From the NCBI GenBank assembly GCA_963821705.1, contig CAWGEV010000005.1, positions 434,001 to 498,000 on the forward strand: 64,000 nucleotides of DNA. The letters are read 5' to 3'. The notes under the pieces were generated by a model. The model was not told the DNA's origin and did no database searches. It worked only from the letters and a program-made list of their open reading frames with translations. Shown here piece by piece: positions 24,042 to 32,473 of this stretch; positions within the stretch are counted from its first letter, which is position 1, and the number at the start of each line of letters is the position of its first letter. A program made the translations under genes and the position numbers. Source of the stretch: DASUPK01 sp963821705. Its GTDB lineage: Bacteria; Actinomycetota; Thermoleophilia; Solirubrobacterales; 70-9.

Positions 24042-25034
24042 TCAGCCCCGCCCGGCGAGCGCGGACCAGAGGCGCTCCTCGGCGTCGAGCACCTTGGCCG
24101 CCCCCGAGGAGATCTCGCTCCAGTGCCGGGGATCCGGCTCCTCGGGCTCGCTCGCGGTGCGCGCCGCTACGGCCAGCCTGCTCCAGTCGTCAGAGGCCTC
24201 GCGGGCCTGAGCGGACTCCTCGCAGCCGGCCTCCTCGAGAAAGCGGGAGTACATCCTGCGGAAGTTGCCGCCCCCGGTGCCCCTGCGCTCGATCACCTGG
24301 TAGAGGAAGCGGGCGCACCACTGCCAGTCCTCGGCCGTCCCGGGCCACTCGCCCACCTCGGCGGCGAACCGCCGCAGGGCGGGAAGTCCCTCGAATTCGC
24401 CGAGCGGCGGCTCCAGCATCTGCTTCGCGGCCCGCCCGATCGCCTTGGGCGCATGGGCGAGCAGGTCCTCGCGGCTCAGCTCGACGCCCGGCGGGAGGTC
24501 GATCGCGTGCCCCTCGAGCGGGAAGATCGGCTGCTGCGCGTGCCGCGCCTCCTCGAGGCTGTCGAGCGACGTGGTCTGGAGGTCCTCGAAGGCGGTGTCG
24601 GAGAGCCAGGCGAGCTCGTCGTCGTAGCCGGCCAGCACGACGGCGTGACCCGGGAAGTGGGCCGAGCGGCCGTAGTGGTCGAGGTAGTAGAGGTCCGTGA
24701 GCAGCAGCACCGGTCGGCCCTCGTCAACCGCCTCCCGTGCGAGGGCCCAGGAGGCCTCCGGGTCCCCGTCGGTCCGCAGGCGCAGCGGCACCTCGGTCAG
24801 CTCCAGGAAGTTCTCCTCGAGCCGGGCGGCGCGCCCGTTGGTGAAGCGAGTCGGCGAATGCTCCTCGAGGACGATGTAGTAGAAGCACGCGCCGGCGCCC
24901 AGCCCGAAGGCCATCTCCTCGGAGATCTCGACACCGTGGAAGGCGAGCAGGTTCCGCAGCGCGGTCGAGCCGCAGTGGTTGCCCGGCACGTGCCGGTAGC
25001 CAGGCACCATCACCCTGTTGGCGGTCTCTGCCAT
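24042..25034 (-). CDS. BtrH N-terminal / DUF4872 domain protein
   Basis: A 330-aa protein. Residues 10-150 match the BtrH_N papain-like fold: a nucleophile-type cysteine in PGNHCGSTALRNLL, LGAGACFYYI, and a His/Asp region HFPGHAVVLAGYDDELAWLSD. The second half matches the helical DUF4872 domain (AIGRAAKQMLEP; GTGGGNFRRMYSRFLEEA). BtrH transfers an acyl chain from carrier protein to amine in butirosin synthesis; relatives in other clusters do acyl transfer or amide formation. No carrier protein or biosynthetic cluster is visible here. Start ATG 25034 is chosen; a second ATG lies 8 codons in. Confidence 0.78.
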   Translation of the reverse strand: MAETANRVMVPGYRHVPGNHCGSTALRNLLAFHGVEISEEMAFGLGAGACFYYIVLEEHSPTRFTNGRAARLEENFLELTEVPLRLRTDGDPEASWALAREAVDEGRPVLLLTDLYYLDHYGRSAHFPGHAVVLAGYDDELAWLSDTAFEDLQTTSLDSLEEARHAQQPIFPLEGHAIDLPPGVELSREDLLAHAPKAIGRAAKQMLEPPLGEFEGLPALRRFAAEVGEWPGTAEDWQWCARFLYQVIERRGTGGGNFRRMYSRFLEEAGCEESAQAREASDDWSRLAVAARTASEPEEPDPRHWSEISSGAAKVLDAEERLWSALAGRG

Positions 25035-25090
25035 GCGTTGATTCTCGCGGATCAGGTGGCCGGGACCGTCTCGCCCTATCCTGCGCCGCC

Positions 25091-25582
25091 GTGCTCGCCC
25101 GCCTCGATAGCCGCCTGCTGTACGCGATGCGCACGCGGTTCCACTCGCCGCCCATGGAGGCGGTCGCCAAGGCACTCGGCAAGATCGGCGAGTACGGCGC
25201 CGTTTGGCTCGCGATCGGCATCGTGATGGCCTTCGTCGATTCCGACAACGGCGAGAACTGGCTGATCGCGGGAGTCCTCGGGCCGGTGGCGATCGGGCTT
25301 AACTACGCCGTCAAACTGATCGTGCGGCGCCCCAGGCCGGTTCTCGAGGGGCTGCCGCCGCTCGGCGGCGCGCCGAGCTCGCTCAGCTTCCCGTCCGCCC
25401 ACGCCACTGCCTCGTTCGCCTGCGCGACCGCGATGACCCGGATCGCGCCCGAGGCCGCCTTCCTCTTCGTCCTCGCCGCCGCGATCGCGGCCTGCCGTCC
25501 CTACCTCGGCATGCACTACCCCTCCGACGTGCTGGCCGGCGCGATCCTCGGCACGGGCCTCGGCCTGATCGTCCCGCTCTAG
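25091..25582 (+). CDS. PAP2-family phosphatase
   Basis: A 163-aa membrane phosphatase with the three PAP2 motifs: KLIVRRPRP, SFPSAHATASFACA (PSAH in place of PSGH) and YLGMHYPSDVLAG. Four or five hydrophobic segments. It probably dephosphorylates a lipid phosphate such as undecaprenyl pyrophosphate or phosphatidic acid outside the membrane. The GTG at 25091 is used; the gene is divergent from the BtrH-like gene with a 56-bp gap and leads into ychF 14 bp downstream. Confidence 0.87.
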   Translation: MLARLDSRLLYAMRTRFHSPPMEAVAKALGKIGEYGAVWLAIGIVMAFVDSDNGENWLIAGVLGPVAIGLNYAVKLIVRRPRPVLEGLPPLGGAPSSLSFPSAHATASFACATAMTRIAPEAAFLFVLAAAIAACRPYLGMHYPSDVLAGAILGTGLGLIVPL

Positions 25583-25596
25583 GTGGCGAGCCTCCG

Positions 25597-26670
25597 ATGA
25601 AGATCGGCATCGTCGGGATGCCCAACGCGGGCAAGTCGACTCTCTTCAACGCGCTGACCGCCGCCGGCGCCGAGACCGGCGACTACCCGTTCACCACGGT
25701 CGAGCCCAACGTCGCGGTCGTCCAGGTCCCCGATGAGCGCCTTGACCGGATCGCGGTGACGCTGCGGTCCTCCGAGGTGGTCCACGAGACGATCGACTTC
25801 CACGACATCGCGGGTCTGGTCAAGGGTGCCTCACAGGGGGAGGGGCTCGGCAACCAGTTCCTCGCCTCGATCCGGGAGACCGACGCGATCTGCCACGTGA
25901 TCCGGGCGCACGGCGCGAGTTCCGTCGCCCATCCGGAGGGCAGGGTCGATCCGGTCGCCGACGCCGAGCTGATCGAGACCGAGCTCCTCGCCGCGGATCT
26001 GGAGAGCGCCGAGCGGCGCCTCGAGCGGATGACGAAGCTGGCCCGCTCCGGCGAGGTGGAGGCGGTCGCCGAACATGCCTGGCTCGAGCGGGTCGTCGAG
26101 GCGCTTCGGTCCGGCATCCCGGCCCGGGAGGTGCCGGTGCCGGAGGCGGCCTCGGACGCACTCCGCAAGCTCTCCCCGCTGACCGCGAAGCCGGTCCTCT
26201 ATGTGATCAATGTCGACGAGGGCGAGATCGAGCCGCCGCCGGAGCTGACCGCCCATGCGGAGCGGATGGAGGCGAAGGTGGTGGTGATCTCCGCCCGCGT
26301 CGAGGCGGAGCTCCGGGAGCTCGACGCCGCCGAGGCGGAGGAGATGCGGCACGAGCTTGGCATCGAGCGCTCCGGGCTGGAGCGGCTGATCCGCGCCGCC
26401 TTCGAGCTGCTCGACCTGGTCAGCTTCTTCACCGCGGACACGGACAAGGAGGCGATGGCTCGCACGCTGGAGAGGGGCGGTACCGCCTACGACGCCGCCG
26501 GCCAAGTCCACGGCGACATCCAGCGGGCGTTCGTCCGCGCCGAGGTGATCGCCTGGGATGAGCTGGTCGACGCCGGCGGCTACGCGGCCGCCCGCGATCG
26601 CGGCACGCTGCGAATCGAGGGCCGGGACTACGTCGTCGAGGACGGCGACGTGATCCACATCCGGACCTAG
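25597..26670 (+). CDS. ychF: Redox-regulated ATPase/GTPase YchF (Obg family)
   Basis: A 357-aa YchF (OLA1). G1 GMPNAGKST is at residues 7-15, with YPFTTVEPNVAVVQVPDERL, G3 DIAGLVKGASQGEGLGN, and the altered G4 VINVDE that gives YchF preference for ATP. The C-terminal TGS domain contains VHGDIQRAFVRAEVI and the end DVIHIRT. It binds ribosomes and affects stress responses. Slightly shorter than the usual 363 aa, otherwise typical. Confidence 0.96.
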   Translation: MKIGIVGMPNAGKSTLFNALTAAGAETGDYPFTTVEPNVAVVQVPDERLDRIAVTLRSSEVVHETIDFHDIAGLVKGASQGEGLGNQFLASIRETDAICHVIRAHGASSVAHPEGRVDPVADAELIETELLAADLESAERRLERMTKLARSGEVEAVAEHAWLERVVEALRSGIPAREVPVPEAASDALRKLSPLTAKPVLYVINVDEGEIEPPPELTAHAERMEAKVVVISARVEAELRELDAAEAEEMRHELGIERSGLERLIRAAFELLDLVSFFTADTDKEAMARTLERGGTAYDAAGQVHGDIQRAFVRAEVIAWDELVDAGGYAAARDRGTLRIEGRDYVVEDGDVIHIRT

Positions 26671-26714
26671 CCCGATCGACCCGTCCTCAGCGGCGGCCCG
26701 AATAGAGTCAGCGC

Positions 26715-27461
26715 ATGACCGCGCCCCGGCCGATGGGAAGTCGGCTCTGCCTGATCCATGGCAACAGCCTGCCCGGGGGCGCGGATCCGGTGGACGGCGA
26801 GCGCGTGCAGGTGGACGCGGGAGGATCGCTGCCGGTCGAGGCCACAGACGGGGGCGACGTCGTCGGCATTCCGCGGCACGGCTTCGATCGCTCGGTCCCC
26901 GCGCATCTCGCCGACCACCGGGCGAACATCCGAGCGGCCTGTGAGCTCGGCTGCAACCGGGTGCTCGCGCTCGGGTCCGCGGGCAGCCTGCACAAGGACC
27001 TCAAGGTAGGGACCCTGATCTGCCCGGCCGACTTGTACGCGCCGGAGATCGCGCCAAGCTTCTACCGCGACATCAGGGGGCACTCCGTGCCCGGCTTCGA
27101 CCCCGACTGGCGGCAGATCGTGATCAGCGCGTGGGGGTCGCTCACCAAGACGGATCTCGAGGACGGTGGCGTCTACGCCCAGACGATCGGACCGCGCTTC
27201 GAGACCCCCGCGGAGGTCAGGGCGCTCGCCGAGCACGCCGACATGGTGGGGATGACGCTCGCGGCGGAGTGCGTCCTCGCCGGAGAGGCGGCTCTCGCCT
27301 ACGCCGCGGTCTGCACGATCGACAACCTGGGCAACGGGATCGCCGACAAGAGGCTGACCATGGACGAGTACCGACGGGGCCGCGACCGGACCGCCCGGGT
27401 CCTCGTCTCCGACCTCGGCTACGTGCTGCCCGCCCTCGCCAAGGAGCTGCCGGGAAGTTGA
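26715..27461 (+). CDS. Purine nucleoside / methylthioadenosine phosphorylase family protein
   Basis: A 248-aa PNP/MTAP-family phosphorylase. The phosphate and ribose sites are seen in IPRHGFDRSVPAHLADHRAN, ALGSAGSL, and TIGPRFETPAEVRAL; base recognition lies around VGMTLAAECVLAGEA and CTIDNLGNG. It cleaves a purine nucleoside or 5'-methylthioadenosine with phosphate. The GPRFET box looks PNP-like rather than the MTAP GPRFST, so the substrate is uncertain. It overlaps the next gene, an MTA/SAH deaminase-like amidohydrolase, by 4 bp, which supports a role in methylthioadenosine salvage. Confidence 0.83.
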   Translation: MTAPRPMGSRLCLIHGNSLPGGADPVDGERVQVDAGGSLPVEATDGGDVVGIPRHGFDRSVPAHLADHRANIRAACELGCNRVLALGSAGSLHKDLKVGTLICPADLYAPEIAPSFYRDIRGHSVPGFDPDWRQIVISAWGSLTKTDLEDGGVYAQTIGPRFETPAEVRALAEHADMVGMTLAAECVLAGEAALAYAAVCTIDNLGNGIADKRLTMDEYRRGRDRTARVLVSDLGYVLPALAKELPGS

Positions 27462-28708
27462 GCCTCGCGGTCACCGGAGCGACCCTTGACGGCGAGGCCG
27501 TCACCCTCCGCGCCGAGGATGGGGGGATCGCGGAGCTCGGACCCTCGGTCGAGGCTCAGGCGGGCGACGAGGTGCTCGACGCCGAGGGGCTCCGGCTCTG
27601 CCCTCCGATGGTGAACGGCCATACCCACGCCGCGATGACCCTGTTCCGGGGCTTCGGCGACGACCTGCCGCTGATGGAGTGGCTCGAGACGAAGATCTGG
27701 CCCGCGGAGGCCAGGCTCGAGCCCCGGGACGTCTACTGGGGGACCCGGCTCGCCTGCCTCGAGATGATCCGCTCGGGCACGACGAAGTTCGTCGACATGT
27801 ACTGGCACGGGACCGAGGTGGCCGCCGCGGCGGCGGACTCCCGGATCCGCGCGACGGTGAGTAGCGTGATCATCGATCAGCTCGACCCGGCCAAGGGGGA
27901 GGCGCTCCGGCCCGAGGTCCTCGAGGTCCTCGACCAGCTGGCAGAGGCGGGCCCGCGCGTCCAGCCGAGCCTCGGGCCGCATGCGATCTACACCGTCAGC
28001 GCCGAGACACTCCGCTGGATCGGCGAGCTCGCCGCCGAGCGCGAGCTTCCCGTCCAGATCCACCTCTCGGAGACCGAAAAGGAGGTGAGCGACTGCGTCG
28101 AGTCGCACGGCAAGCGGCCCGCCGTCTACCTCGACGAGCTCGGGCTGCTCGGCGAGAGGACCGTGCTCGCGCACGGGGTATGGCTCGACGCCGCCGAGCT
28201 CGAGCTGATCGCGGAGCGCGGTTCGACGGTCGTGGCCAATCCCGCCGCCAACATGAAGCTCGCCGTCGGCGGCCTGCTCCCGTATCCGGCGGCGGCGCGA
28301 GCCGGCGTGTCGGTCGGTCTCGGGACCGACGGCGTCTCCTCGAACTCCAACCTCGACATGTTCGAGGAGGTGAAGCTCTTCGCGCTCTCGCAGAAGCACG
28401 CGAGCGGTGACCCTTCCACGCTGCCCGCGGAGGAGGCCCTGGCGATCGCCCGGGGACTCCGTTCGCCGGTCCTCGGCGGGACGACCCTGGCCGTGGGTGA
28501 GCCCGCCGACTTCCTCCTCTTGAGGGAGTCCGATCCCGAGCTCTCGGCCGGGGACCCGGACGCGGATCTCGTCTACGCGGCAGGAGGCTCGGTCGTCGAC
28601 TCGACCGTCGTCGCGGGCGAGGTGCTGATGCGCGGCCGCGAGGTCGAGGGGGCCGAGGAGCTCGTCCGTGAGGTGCGCGAACGGGCCGCGCGGCTCACCT
28701 CCGTATAG
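27458..28708 (+). CDS. mtaD: 5'-methylthioadenosine/S-adenosylhomocysteine deaminase-like amidohydrolase
   Basis: A 416-aa metal-dependent amidohydrolase. Metal ligands are NGHTHAAM (His55, His57), QIHLSET, VLAHGVWLD and GTDGVSSNSNLDMFEE. This set and the FRGFGDDLPLMEWLETKIWP segment are typical of the MtaD/TrzA/SsnA branch that deaminates methylthioadenosine or S-adenosylhomocysteine. The start is TTG 27458, overlapping the previous stop as TTGA, with AAGGAG 11 bp upstream. Pairing with the phosphorylase suggests MTA to methylthioinosine to hypoxanthine plus methylthioribose-1-phosphate. Confidence 0.88.
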   Translation: MSLAVTGATLDGEAVTLRAEDGGIAELGPSVEAQAGDEVLDAEGLRLCPPMVNGHTHAAMTLFRGFGDDLPLMEWLETKIWPAEARLEPRDVYWGTRLACLEMIRSGTTKFVDMYWHGTEVAAAAADSRIRATVSSVIIDQLDPAKGEALRPEVLEVLDQLAEAGPRVQPSLGPHAIYTVSAETLRWIGELAAERELPVQIHLSETEKEVSDCVESHGKRPAVYLDELGLLGERTVLAHGVWLDAAELELIAERGSTVVANPAANMKLAVGGLLPYPAAARAGVSVGLGTDGVSSNSNLDMFEEVKLFALSQKHASGDPSTLPAEEALAIARGLRSPVLGGTTLAVGEPADFLLLRESDPELSAGDPDADLVYAAGGSVVDSTVVAGEVLMRGREVEGAEELVREVRERAARLTSV

Positions 28709-28717
28709 GGTCGCCCC

Positions 28718-29710
28718 GTGCGAACCCAGGCACGGTTTCCCGATGTCCCCCACAAGGCGGGCCACTACGAGAGCTTCTACCTGAAGCTCGTCCAGCCGGG
28801 TGGTGGCAGGGGTGCCTGGATCCGCCACACGGTCCACAAGCGCCACGGTGAGGACCCGACCTGCGCCCTCTGGTTCGTCCTGTTCGACTCCTCGGCGGCC
28901 GGGCCGAGGGCGACCAAGCGGCAGTTCGGTGCGGACGAGCTGGGGGTCGCGCCCGACACGTACATCAGGGTCGCCGACGCCACCCTCGGCGACGGGCGCG
29001 CCGCTGGGCGGGTCGAGACGGACGTGCTCGGGGCGAGGTGGGATCTCACCTTCGAGGATGGCCACGAGCCCTTCCACCATCTCCCGCGGGACTTCCTCTA
29101 CCGCTCGAAGCTGCCGAAGACGAAGTTCCTCAGTCCCTACCCGGATGCCGTCTTCAACGGCCAGCTGGAGGTGGGCGACGAGACCATCGACGTGACGGAC
29201 TGGCGCGGCATGATCGGCCACAACTGGGGAGCCGAGCACGCCGAGCGGTGGGTCTGGGTCCAGGGGTCGGGGTTCGAGGGCCGCTCGCCCGAGGACTACT
29301 TCGACATGGCGGTGGGGCGGATCAAGGTGGCGGGTCGCACGACCCCGTGGGTCGGGAACGCGATGCTGATGCTCGGCGGGGAGGGGCACCGGCTGGGCGG
29401 CTTCGGCCACGTGCCGAGCACCGAGGTCCACGAGGAGCCGACGGGGGCCTCCTTCGAGCTCAAGGGCAAGAGAGTGAAGGTCTCCGGCAACGTCCGTGCC
29501 GCCGCCAAGGACTTCGTCGCCTGGATCTACGCCGACCCGGTCGGGCCCGAGCACAACACCCTCAACTGCTCGATCTCGGACCTGGAGCTCGACGTGGAGC
29601 TCGACGGCGGCCCGGCCCAACGGCTCAGGGTGAAGGGCGCTGCGGCCTACGAGTTCGGGTCGCGAGACACGGACCACGGCATCCCTCTTCAGCCCTATCC
29701 GGACGGCTGA
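28718..29710 (+). CDS. Tocopherol cyclase / lipocalin-like (CrtC-AttH type) protein
   Basis: A 330-aa soluble protein made mostly of predicted beta strands. The segment WRGMIGHNWGAEHAERWVWV and the Trp/His/Gly pattern (GHNWG) recall the lipocalin-like hydratase/cyclase families (CrtC, AttH, plant tocopherol cyclase). A catalytic role on an isoprenoid or fatty substrate is possible. No carotenoid or tocopherol genes lie nearby, so this is a fold-level call. GTG 28718 is the start, 9 bp after mtaD, so it may be the third gene of that operon. Confidence 0.58.
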   Translation: MRTQARFPDVPHKAGHYESFYLKLVQPGGGRGAWIRHTVHKRHGEDPTCALWFVLFDSSAAGPRATKRQFGADELGVAPDTYIRVADATLGDGRAAGRVETDVLGARWDLTFEDGHEPFHHLPRDFLYRSKLPKTKFLSPYPDAVFNGQLEVGDETIDVTDWRGMIGHNWGAEHAERWVWVQGSGFEGRSPEDYFDMAVGRIKVAGRTTPWVGNAMLMLGGEGHRLGGFGHVPSTEVHEEPTGASFELKGKRVKVSGNVRAAAKDFVAWIYADPVGPEHNTLNCSISDLELDVELDGGPAQRLRVKGAAAYEFGSRDTDHGIPLQPYPDG

Positions 29711-29745
29711 CGTGTAACGGGTCGCGCTGCCGCGCGCCCTCGCAC

Positions 29746-30858
29746 CTACTTCTTCTTGAAGAAGGCCCAGGTGTCGGGCAGGCCGAGGGCGCTGGCGATC
29801 TGCGGGCCGTTCACCGTCGTGGTCCCGCCGCTCCCGACCAAATTGGCCTTCACGATCCGCGGGGATGAGCCGCGCTGGGTGACCACGATGTTGCGCAGGT
29901 TGCCCCGGAGGCCTAGCCCGCTCATCGCCGCATTCATCCGGCCGAGGGAGAACTTCCGCTTCCAGTGCTCGTAAGGCGAGCCGGCGTCGGCCTCGTAGGG
30001 ATCGTCGACCCCGCGCAGATACGGGATCGGCGGCTGACCGAAGCCCAGCGAGGAGAACTCGTTGTTCTCCGTGTGGCCGCCCGAGGTGGAGAAGAAGAAC
30101 GTCTGGGCGATCTTGCCCTTGTAGAGGACCACCTGCAGGTGGGTGGCGGTGACGGCCTGGTCGGTCTTCGCGGTCTCGGCGGTGACGCCCCCGTAGACCT
30201 GGCTGCGCGTGTCATCGAAGACGCCGAAGGTGCTGTTCCGCGCCGCCGTCGAGATCGCGTACGAGCGGGCGGCAACCGCCTGCGCCTTGAGCGCCTCGAT
30301 CGGCCAGGAGGCCGGCGATTCCTTCGCGACGACCCCGCGGACGTAGTCCTCCAGCTCCACCACGTTGATCGCGTCGAGGCCGTTCGTCGAGGTCCTCACC
30401 TCGAGCGAGCCGTGGTAGGTGCCCTTCCCTCGGACGAAGACGTTGGGGGCCCCGACCGCCGTCATCACCGCGCCGCACCTGGCCACAAAGGCGCCCTGCT
30501 TCGAGCGCACCACGACGCCGCCTCCCTTGGACTTGGCGACATAGCCCTTGCCCGGCTTCAGGCTCGCCCCGCAGGCCGAGCCCGCGCCGCTGAAGCGGAC
30601 GCTGCCCACGCCGTCGAGCAGCAGCACCCGCACGGACTGGTCGTTGGTCGTCCCGATCGTGGTGCCCGTGTAGTAGTGCGTCAGGATCTGGTCGTAGTTG
30701 AAGCCGTGCTTCGCGTAGCCGTAGGCGCCGTACTGGCTCATGCCGACGCCGTGACCGAAGCCCGCACCCTTCACGACCCACACCTTGGCCGAGGCGGCCG
30801 CCGGCAGGGCGAGCGCGCAGGCGAGCGCGGCGAGCAGGATCCTGGTCCCCCGTTGCAT
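29746..30858 (-). CDS. Secreted SpoIID/LytB-domain protein
   Basis: A 370-aa exported protein with a clear signal peptide (ILLAALACALALPAAASA). GHGVGMSQYGAYGYA sits at the N-terminus, then a SpoIID domain with ELEDYVRGVVAKESPASWP, EALKAQAVAARSYAI and FFSTSGGHTENNEF. SpoIID proteins are lytic transglycosylases acting on denuded glycan strands; outside sporulators they remodel cell wall. The catalytic Glu is probably the one in VVAKESP. ATG 30858 is the best start. It converges on the preceding gene and stands alone. Confidence 0.88.
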   Translation of the reverse strand: MQRGTRILLAALACALALPAAASAKVWVVKGAGFGHGVGMSQYGAYGYAKHGFNYDQILTHYYTGTTIGTTNDQSVRVLLLDGVGSVRFSGAGSACGASLKPGKGYVAKSKGGGVVVRSKQGAFVARCGAVMTAVGAPNVFVRGKGTYHGSLEVRTSTNGLDAINVVELEDYVRGVVAKESPASWPIEALKAQAVAARSYAISTAARNSTFGVFDDTRSQVYGGVTAETAKTDQAVTATHLQVVLYKGKIAQTFFFSTSGGHTENNEFSSLGFGQPPIPYLRGVDDPYEADAGSPYEHWKRKFSLGRMNAAMSGLGLRGNLRNIVVTQRGSSPRIVKANLVGSGGTTTVNGPQIASALGLPDTWAFFKKK

Positions 30859-31003
30859 CGCCCCTGAATAACGGGTATCGCGGCGGGAAGTTGCGGTTTC
30901 CACGATGGAGCAGGGGAGATTGCGGCGCTGGCCATCGCGTCCCTGGGGCGGGAGGACTGGTCGGGTTAGCCTGTGGGCAGGCGACTGAGAAGAGGAGACG
31001 AGG

Positions 31004-32449
31004 ATGGCGACCGAGACGATTCAGGCCACAGACCACAAGCTCTACGTCGCGGGCGGGTGGATCGAGACCGACGAGTGGTCGGAGGTGAAGGCCCCCTACG
31101 ACGGCACGGTGGTCGGACGGGTGCCCAAGGGCGACGCCGCCCTGGTGGACAGGGCGACCGATGCGGCCGCGGAGGCGTTCCTGGCGGATGAATTCCCCGC
31201 CCACAAGCGGGCGGCGATCCTCGACCGGGCGGCCGAGCTCGTCGCCGAGCGCGAGGACGACCTGACCATGACCATCGCCGCCGAGGCCGGCAAGCCGGTC
31301 AAGACCGCCCGCGTCGAGGCCCAGCGCTGTGTCGGCACCTTCGAGTTCGCCGCCGTCGAGGCCCGCAGCCTCACCGGCCACATGGTCCCGATGGATGCCG
31401 GCGTGGCCGGCGAGGGCAAGCTCGGCATCGTCATCCGCGTGCCCTACGGGGTGGTCGGCGCGATCAGCCCCTTCAACTTCCCCCTCAACCTGGTCGCCCA
31501 CAAGCTCGGGCCCGCGATCGCCGCGGGCAACGCCGTCGTCCTGAAGCCCGCCGGCCAGACGCCGATCTCGGCGATCAAGCTGGCCGAAGTCCTCTACGAC
31601 GCGGGGCTGCCCGAGAACTGGCTCCAGGTCGTCTGCGGCTCCGGCTCGGACGTCGGCAACGCGATCGTCGAGAGCGAGAGGACCCACGCGATCACCTTCA
31701 CCGGCTCGGCCCCGGTCGGCTGGAGCATTCGTTCCGCGGTCCCGCACAAGAAGGTCAACCTCGAGCTCGGTTCGAACGCACCGCTGATCGTCAACGAGGA
31801 CGGGGACTGGGAGACCGCGGCCGACAAGGCCCAGCTCCACGCCTACTCGCACGCCGGCCAGAGCTGCATCTCGGTGCAGCGCATCCTGCTCCACGAGTCG
31901 ATCGCCGATCAATTCACCGAGCGTTTCGTCAAGAACGTCGAGTCGCTGGTCGTCGGCGATCCGATGGACGAGAAGACCGACGTCGGCCCCGTGATCTCCT
32001 CGGACGACCGGGACCGTGTCAAGGAGTGGATCGACGAGGCGGCCGCGAAGGGCGGCGAGATACTCACCGGCGGCGAGCTCGTCGACGAGGACCGTTGCAT
32101 CGCCCCGACGGTGATCAAGGACGACCCGCGCGAGTGTCACACCTGGAAGGACGAGATCTTCGGACCCGTCGCGACCATCCACACCTTCAAGAGGTTCGAG
32201 GAGGGCCTGGAGATGGCCAACGACTCGCGCTACGGCCTGCAGGCCGGGGTGTTCACCCGCGACGTGGGTAACGCGATCAAGGCCGGCCGGACGCTCGAGT
32301 TCGGCGGTGTGCTGATCAACGAGGTGCCGACCTTCCGCACGGACCAGATGCCGTACGGCGGCGTCAAGGACTCCGGCAACACTCGCGAGGGCCCGCACTA
32401 CGCGGTGCGGGAGCTGACCGAGGAGCGCCTGGTCACCTTCCAGGGCTAA
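31004..32449 (+). CDS. NAD(P)-dependent aldehyde dehydrogenase
   Basis: A 481-aa aldehyde dehydrogenase with catalytic Cys288 (HAGQSCISVQR) and Glu254 (NLELGSNAPLIV), the cofactor segment GVVGAISPFNFPLNL and ITFTGSAPVGWSI. The ELGSNAPLIV and DEIFGPVATIHTF pattern is typical of the branch containing lactaldehyde, sulfoacetaldehyde and phosphonoacetaldehyde dehydrogenases; the exact aldehyde is unknown. A strong ribosome site AGAGGAGACGAGG precedes the ATG. It is unlike the dehydrogenase at 16-17.7 kb, which has a long basic tail. Confidence 0.92.
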   Translation: MATETIQATDHKLYVAGGWIETDEWSEVKAPYDGTVVGRVPKGDAALVDRATDAAAEAFLADEFPAHKRAAILDRAAELVAEREDDLTMTIAAEAGKPVKTARVEAQRCVGTFEFAAVEARSLTGHMVPMDAGVAGEGKLGIVIRVPYGVVGAISPFNFPLNLVAHKLGPAIAAGNAVVLKPAGQTPISAIKLAEVLYDAGLPENWLQVVCGSGSDVGNAIVESERTHAITFTGSAPVGWSIRSAVPHKKVNLELGSNAPLIVNEDGDWETAADKAQLHAYSHAGQSCISVQRILLHESIADQFTERFVKNVESLVVGDPMDEKTDVGPVISSDDRDRVKEWIDEAAAKGGEILTGGELVDEDRCIAPTVIKDDPRECHTWKDEIFGPVATIHTFKRFEEGLEMANDSRYGLQAGVFTRDVGNAIKAGRTLEFGGVLINEVPTFRTDQMPYGGVKDSGNTREGPHYAVRELTEERLVTFQG

Positions 32450-32473
32450 GGCCCGACGGCCGAAGAAGCGGCG

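Noticed and set aside
27419..29677. A 752-codon antisense frame over mtaD and the tocopherol-cyclase-like gene
   Set aside because: Spans two real genes and their junction, with shadow composition.
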